A stretch of DNA of 7,208 bases from Cyclobacteriaceae bacterium (GTDB taxonomy: Bacteria > Bacteroidota > Bacteroidia > Cytophagales > Cyclobacteriaceae): positions 1-7,208 of the forward strand of contig JAUUZS010000212.1 in assembly GCA_030589835.1 (NCBI GenBank), read 5' to 3'. The notes beneath the pieces were generated by a model that was given only the letters and a program-made list of their open reading frames with translations, was not told the origin of the DNA and made no database searches. Shown here in pieces: positions 6,173-7,208 of this stretch (position 1 is the stretch's first letter; every line of letters starts with the position of its first letter). Position numbers and translations under genes: made by a program.

Positions 6173-7081
6173 TCATTCAGAGGTCAATTCCTGATAGGCC
6201 GTCGAAAGACTTCGTCCTATTCCATCACCTTTCCATTCTTCAGCACCTTTTATTGTGGTTAATTTCATGATATCTTCCTGGCTTTTTCCTGCTTTGATTT
6301 CAGCACCCACTACCTCGAGGAGGCTGTTTAAATAGTTTTGCATGGCCTTGATATCGGGCATACCTCCAATAGGATCGTACCCATCTCCGTTATGACCAAA
6401 AATAAAAAGGGTATCCTTATCGTACGTTTTTTGAGTCTTCTCCAGCACTTCGATCCAATTTTTGATCGAGGCTCCGGCTGATTTATCGATAAAAGGAAAG
6501 CGACGATTGAATATCAGATCACCCATATGAGCAACATTAGAATTTTCGAAGTGGATAATCGCATCTCCATCAGTATGCGCCGGCCCGAAGTATTTCAAGG
6601 TGATATGTTCATCGTCTATTTTTTTTGACCATTTTTTATCGAAGGTAGTATCCGGATAAAGCTGATTGGCTTCCTGTCCCCGTTCTTTGGCCACGCGCAT
6701 TTGATTTTTTTTTGAGTTCTTGTGGGAAAGGATCATATCCGCAATTCCTTTGAAAGCAATATTCCCGGCAGAATGATCCCCGTGATGGTGGGTATTGATT
6801 AATAGGTCAACTTTTCTGTCAGACTGTTTTTTTATCTCTGTGATCAAGTGCGCTGACTGATCAGGGAATTGGGTATCAATAACCACTATCCCATTCTTGG
6901 AAACCATCCAGCCAATTGTTCCGCCACGCTCAGTGAAATAGCCAATATTATTTCTTAATGGCGTCATGCTGTAGGGCGCCTGACCGGAAAAAACATTAGC
7001 CAATAAATTTTGCTGAACCATGGATACCCCAGCCGTAGCAAACAAGGATTTCTGGATGAATTTACGTCTTGAATTGTTCAT
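6173..7081 (-). CDS. Tat-exported metallo-beta-lactamase-fold hydrolase
   Basis: This 302-residue protein is a zinc-dependent MBL-fold hydrolase, probably periplasmic. The N-terminus carries a twin-arginine signal, SRRKFIQK (4-11), followed by a short hydrophobic stretch (13-22) and a likely cleavage region around 28-35. The full metal-ligand set is present: H98, H100, D102 and H103 in THHHGDH, H169 in GPAHTDGD, D188 in HMGDLIF, and H230 in FGHNGDG. The order and spacing suit a binuclear site. The HTDGD and HMGDLIFNRRFP context resembles the broad group that includes class B beta-lactamase-like proteins, SoxH and PqqB-linked quinoprotein-relay hydrolases, so the substrate cannot be named and antibiotic hydrolysis should not be assumed. 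The start at 7081 gives the complete Tat motif at the very N-terminus. It lies 29 bp downstream of a probable partial gene on the same strand and may be co-transcribed with it. Confidence 0.95.
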   Translation of the reverse strand: MNNSRRKFIQKSLFATAGVSMVQQNLLANVFSGQAPYSMTPLRNNIGYFTERGGTIGWMVSKNGIVVIDTQFPDQSAHLITEIKKQSDRKVDLLINTHHHGDHSAGNIAFKGIADMILSHKNSKKNQMRVAKERGQEANQLYPDTTFDKKWSKKIDDEHITLKYFGPAHTDGDAIIHFENSNVAHMGDLIFNRRFPFIDKSAGASIKNWIEVLEKTQKTYDKDTLFIFGHNGDGYDPIGGMPDIKAMQNYLNSLLEVVGAEIKAGKSQEDIMKLTTIKGAEEWKGDGIGRSLSTAYQELTSE

Positions 7082-7110
7082 TATATGCTATTTAGAGTCT
7101 GTCCATAAAG

Positions 7111-7208
7111 TCATCGAATTGAAATATTCATCTTTTTGCGCCTTTTTGCCTTTCTCAATTTGCCTAATACCCAGGCATTTGCTGCATTGAGAAAGCCAAA
7201 AATCCATC
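7111..7208 (-). CDS. Probable C-terminal fragment of an unidentified gene
   Basis: The minus strand is open from the right edge to a TGA at 7111-7113, giving 31 codons. The visible tail is one hydrophobic stretch (WIFGFLNAANAWVLG) followed by a strongly basic end (KLRKAKRRKK, then MNISIR), the pattern of a last membrane helix with a cytosolic positive tail. Of the three minus-strand frames this is the most protein-like, but another frame is open longer (about 39 codons, to 7088), so the call is uncertain. If real, it is 29 bp upstream of the hydrolase gene and probably in the same operon. I do not recognise the family. Confidence 0.4.
   Translation of the reverse strand, partial: WIFGFLNAANAWVLGKLRKAKRRKKMNISIR
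7143..7202. repeat. Near-perfect 17-bp inverted repeat
   Basis: The arms TTTTTGCCTTTCTCAAT (7143-7159) and ATTGAGAAAGCCAAAAA (7186-7202) are complementary at 16 of 17 positions, with an uninterrupted 10-bp core. The 26-bp spacer holds a nested GCCT/AGGC pair (7162-7165 and 7173-7176). No T-run follows on either strand, so it is not a standard terminator. It overlaps the probable partial gene at the right edge. A small mobile-element end, a REP-like element or a structured mRNA are possible. Confidence 0.55.

Noticed and set aside
6173..7081. Calling the MBL-fold protein a beta-lactamase resistance gene
   Set aside because: The metal site is shared by many hydrolases; the Tat signal and the motif context fit broader families, and nothing shows antibiotic hydrolysis.
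7082..7110. AGTCTGTCCATAAAGT-like sequence upstream of the hydrolase, reminiscent of an insertion-sequence end
   Set aside because: No matching inverted end, target duplication or transposase is visible in the window; it is too short to support an element.

Overview
This is AT-rich DNA, most likely from a Bacteroidota chromosome. The evidence is the absence of clear Shine-Dalgarno sequences before nearly every start, long AT-rich spacers, a small signal-peptide beta-barrel protein ending in an aromatic-containing strand, and protein styles typical of that phylum (Tat-tagged MBL hydrolase, type II BCAT, PduO-type adenosyltransferase). The exact order or genus cannot be read from the sequence.

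Layout from left to right. Positions 1-425 (minus) hold the N-terminal 141 codons of a multi-membrane-span protein that runs off the left edge. A 262-bp spacer follows, then an orphan ParA/Soj ATPase (688-1425, minus) with no ParB in view, preceded by a noncoding stretch of about 670 bp. Next is a compact minus-strand cluster: a MacB/LolD-type ABC ATPase (3777-4499), a PduO-type cob(I)alamin adenosyltransferase (3229-3777, sharing one base with the ABC stop codon) and a branched-chain aminotransferase (2101-3165, 63 bp further on). A 383-bp divergent spacer separates this cluster from a plus-strand potassium-channel-like protein (4883-5548), which converges tail to tail, 2 bp apart, on a small outer-membrane beta-barrel gene (5551-6033, minus). 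Upstream of the latter lies a Tat-exported metallo-beta-lactamase-fold hydrolase (6173-7081, minus). The right edge (7111-7208) probably holds the C-terminal end of another minus-strand gene.

Functional reading. ABC ATPase, adenosyltransferase and BCAT probably form one transcription unit. A plausible metabolic link for two of them is that BCAT transaminates valine and isoleucine, while adenosylcobalamin supports the mutase that handles the propionyl-CoA made from those amino acids; this is inference. The ABC ATPase has no permease in the window. The hydrolase, the barrel and the channel are envelope proteins with no obvious shared pathway.

No CRISPR array, intact insertion sequence, tRNA or rRNA was seen. 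The most notable non-gene structure is an 11-bp stem-loop with one bulged base whose 3' arm abuts the start codon of the beta-barrel gene (6034-6066). A 16-of-17-bp inverted repeat at 7143-7202 comes second. No completely new system is evident.
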